Shown piece after piece: positions 63,910 to 64,000 of a stretch of 64,000 nt of DNA. Each line of letters starts with the position of its first letter. Within the stretch, counting starts at the first letter, position 1. Below the pieces are notes generated by a model. It had not been told where the DNA came from, searched no databases, and was given only the letters and a program-made list of their open reading frames with translations. Origin of the DNA: Bradyrhizobium arachidis (lineage in GTDB: Bacteria > Pseudomonadota > Alphaproteobacteria > Rhizobiales > Xanthobacteraceae); contig NZ_CP030050.1 in NCBI RefSeq assembly GCF_015291705.1, positions 6,138,001 to 6,202,000 of the forward strand, read 5' to 3'. The position numbers and the translations under genes are program-made.

Positions 63910-64000
63910 ATGCAGAACAAGTCAAAACTCTTCTGCCTGATCACGGCATCGCTCGTCGCGGGCACCACGGCCGCATCGGCGCAGGGCTATGGCTGGAACG
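63910..64000 (+). CDS. Exported protein, N-terminal fragment (cut by window edge)
   Basis: ATG at 63910 with AAGGAG about nine bases upstream. The visible 30 codons encode a Sec signal peptide (L-F-C-L-I-T-A-S-L-V-A-G-T) ending A-S-A-Q, followed by G-Y-G-W-N. The rest lies beyond the window. The family is not identifiable. Confidence 0.7.
   Translation, partial: MQNKSKLFCLITASLVAGTTAASAQGYGWN

Overview
The window is high-GC DNA from an alphaproteobacterium, most likely Bradyrhizobium or a close relative. The clues are the outer-membrane beta-barrels of the kind with an N-terminal W-T-G-F-Y-(I/V)-G-G-N motif, the head-to-head fliN/lipB pair, the propionyl-CoA carboxylase alpha and GbsR-type genes, and several intergenic palindromes of kinds common in that genus. 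This assignment is inference from gene content; no search was run.

Left third (1-23.1 kb), minus strand: one export locus. Its first gene encodes a giant protein of about 5,640 residues. It opens with a textbook double-glycine leader (L-S-x-x-D-L-x-x-I-x-G-G) and then carries an array of roughly 80-90 degenerate ~55-residue helical repeats, ending in a non-repetitive C-terminal region of about 420 residues. Downstream and co-oriented are a small 129-aa gene, an HlyD-type adaptor, an NHLM/PCAT-type ABC exporter with an N-terminal C39 peptidase, and a second ABC protein that runs off the left edge. The natural reading is that the C39 peptidase cuts the giant protein after Gly-Gly and the ABC/HlyD machine exports it. 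A GG-leader substrate of this size with this repeat is the most unusual thing in the window.

23.4-26.2 kb: an outer-membrane barrel, a helix-turn-helix protein, a gene-poor stretch with a frameshifted tyrosine-integrase remnant, and tRNA-Leu(GAG). The integrase remnant ends 26 bp from the tRNA 3' end, so the tRNA may be an attachment site and the giant-protein locus may lie in a decayed genomic island.

26.4-45.5 kb: ordinary chromosome. It holds fliN, lipB, a small DnaB-like ATPase, a tautomerase/LysR divergent pair, an operon with a GbsR/MarR-type regulator, a DUF4166 protein, a TIGR01777-type epimerase and a membrane protein that looks frameshifted. Next come two PAS/kinase/receiver hybrids, acylphosphatase, a PEP-mutase-family enzyme, propionyl-CoA carboxylase alpha, a zinc-ribbon metallopeptidase-like protein and three transporters.

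45.5-51 kb: a sugar-acid locus. A GntR regulator and an MFS carrier diverge from an enolase-superfamily dehydratase, an SDR and an L-idonate-5-dehydrogenase-like enzyme, with two ACATGTTG boxes between them.

51-64 kb: a DUF3280-like exported protein beside a NarL-type kinase/regulator pair, an IclR regulator with a TctC-type binding protein, an ArsR/AHSA1 pair, a Tat-exported serine hydrolase, a second outer-membrane barrel, an SDR lacking the usual YxxxK residues, a two-part GNAT protein and several small exported proteins, the last cut by the right edge.
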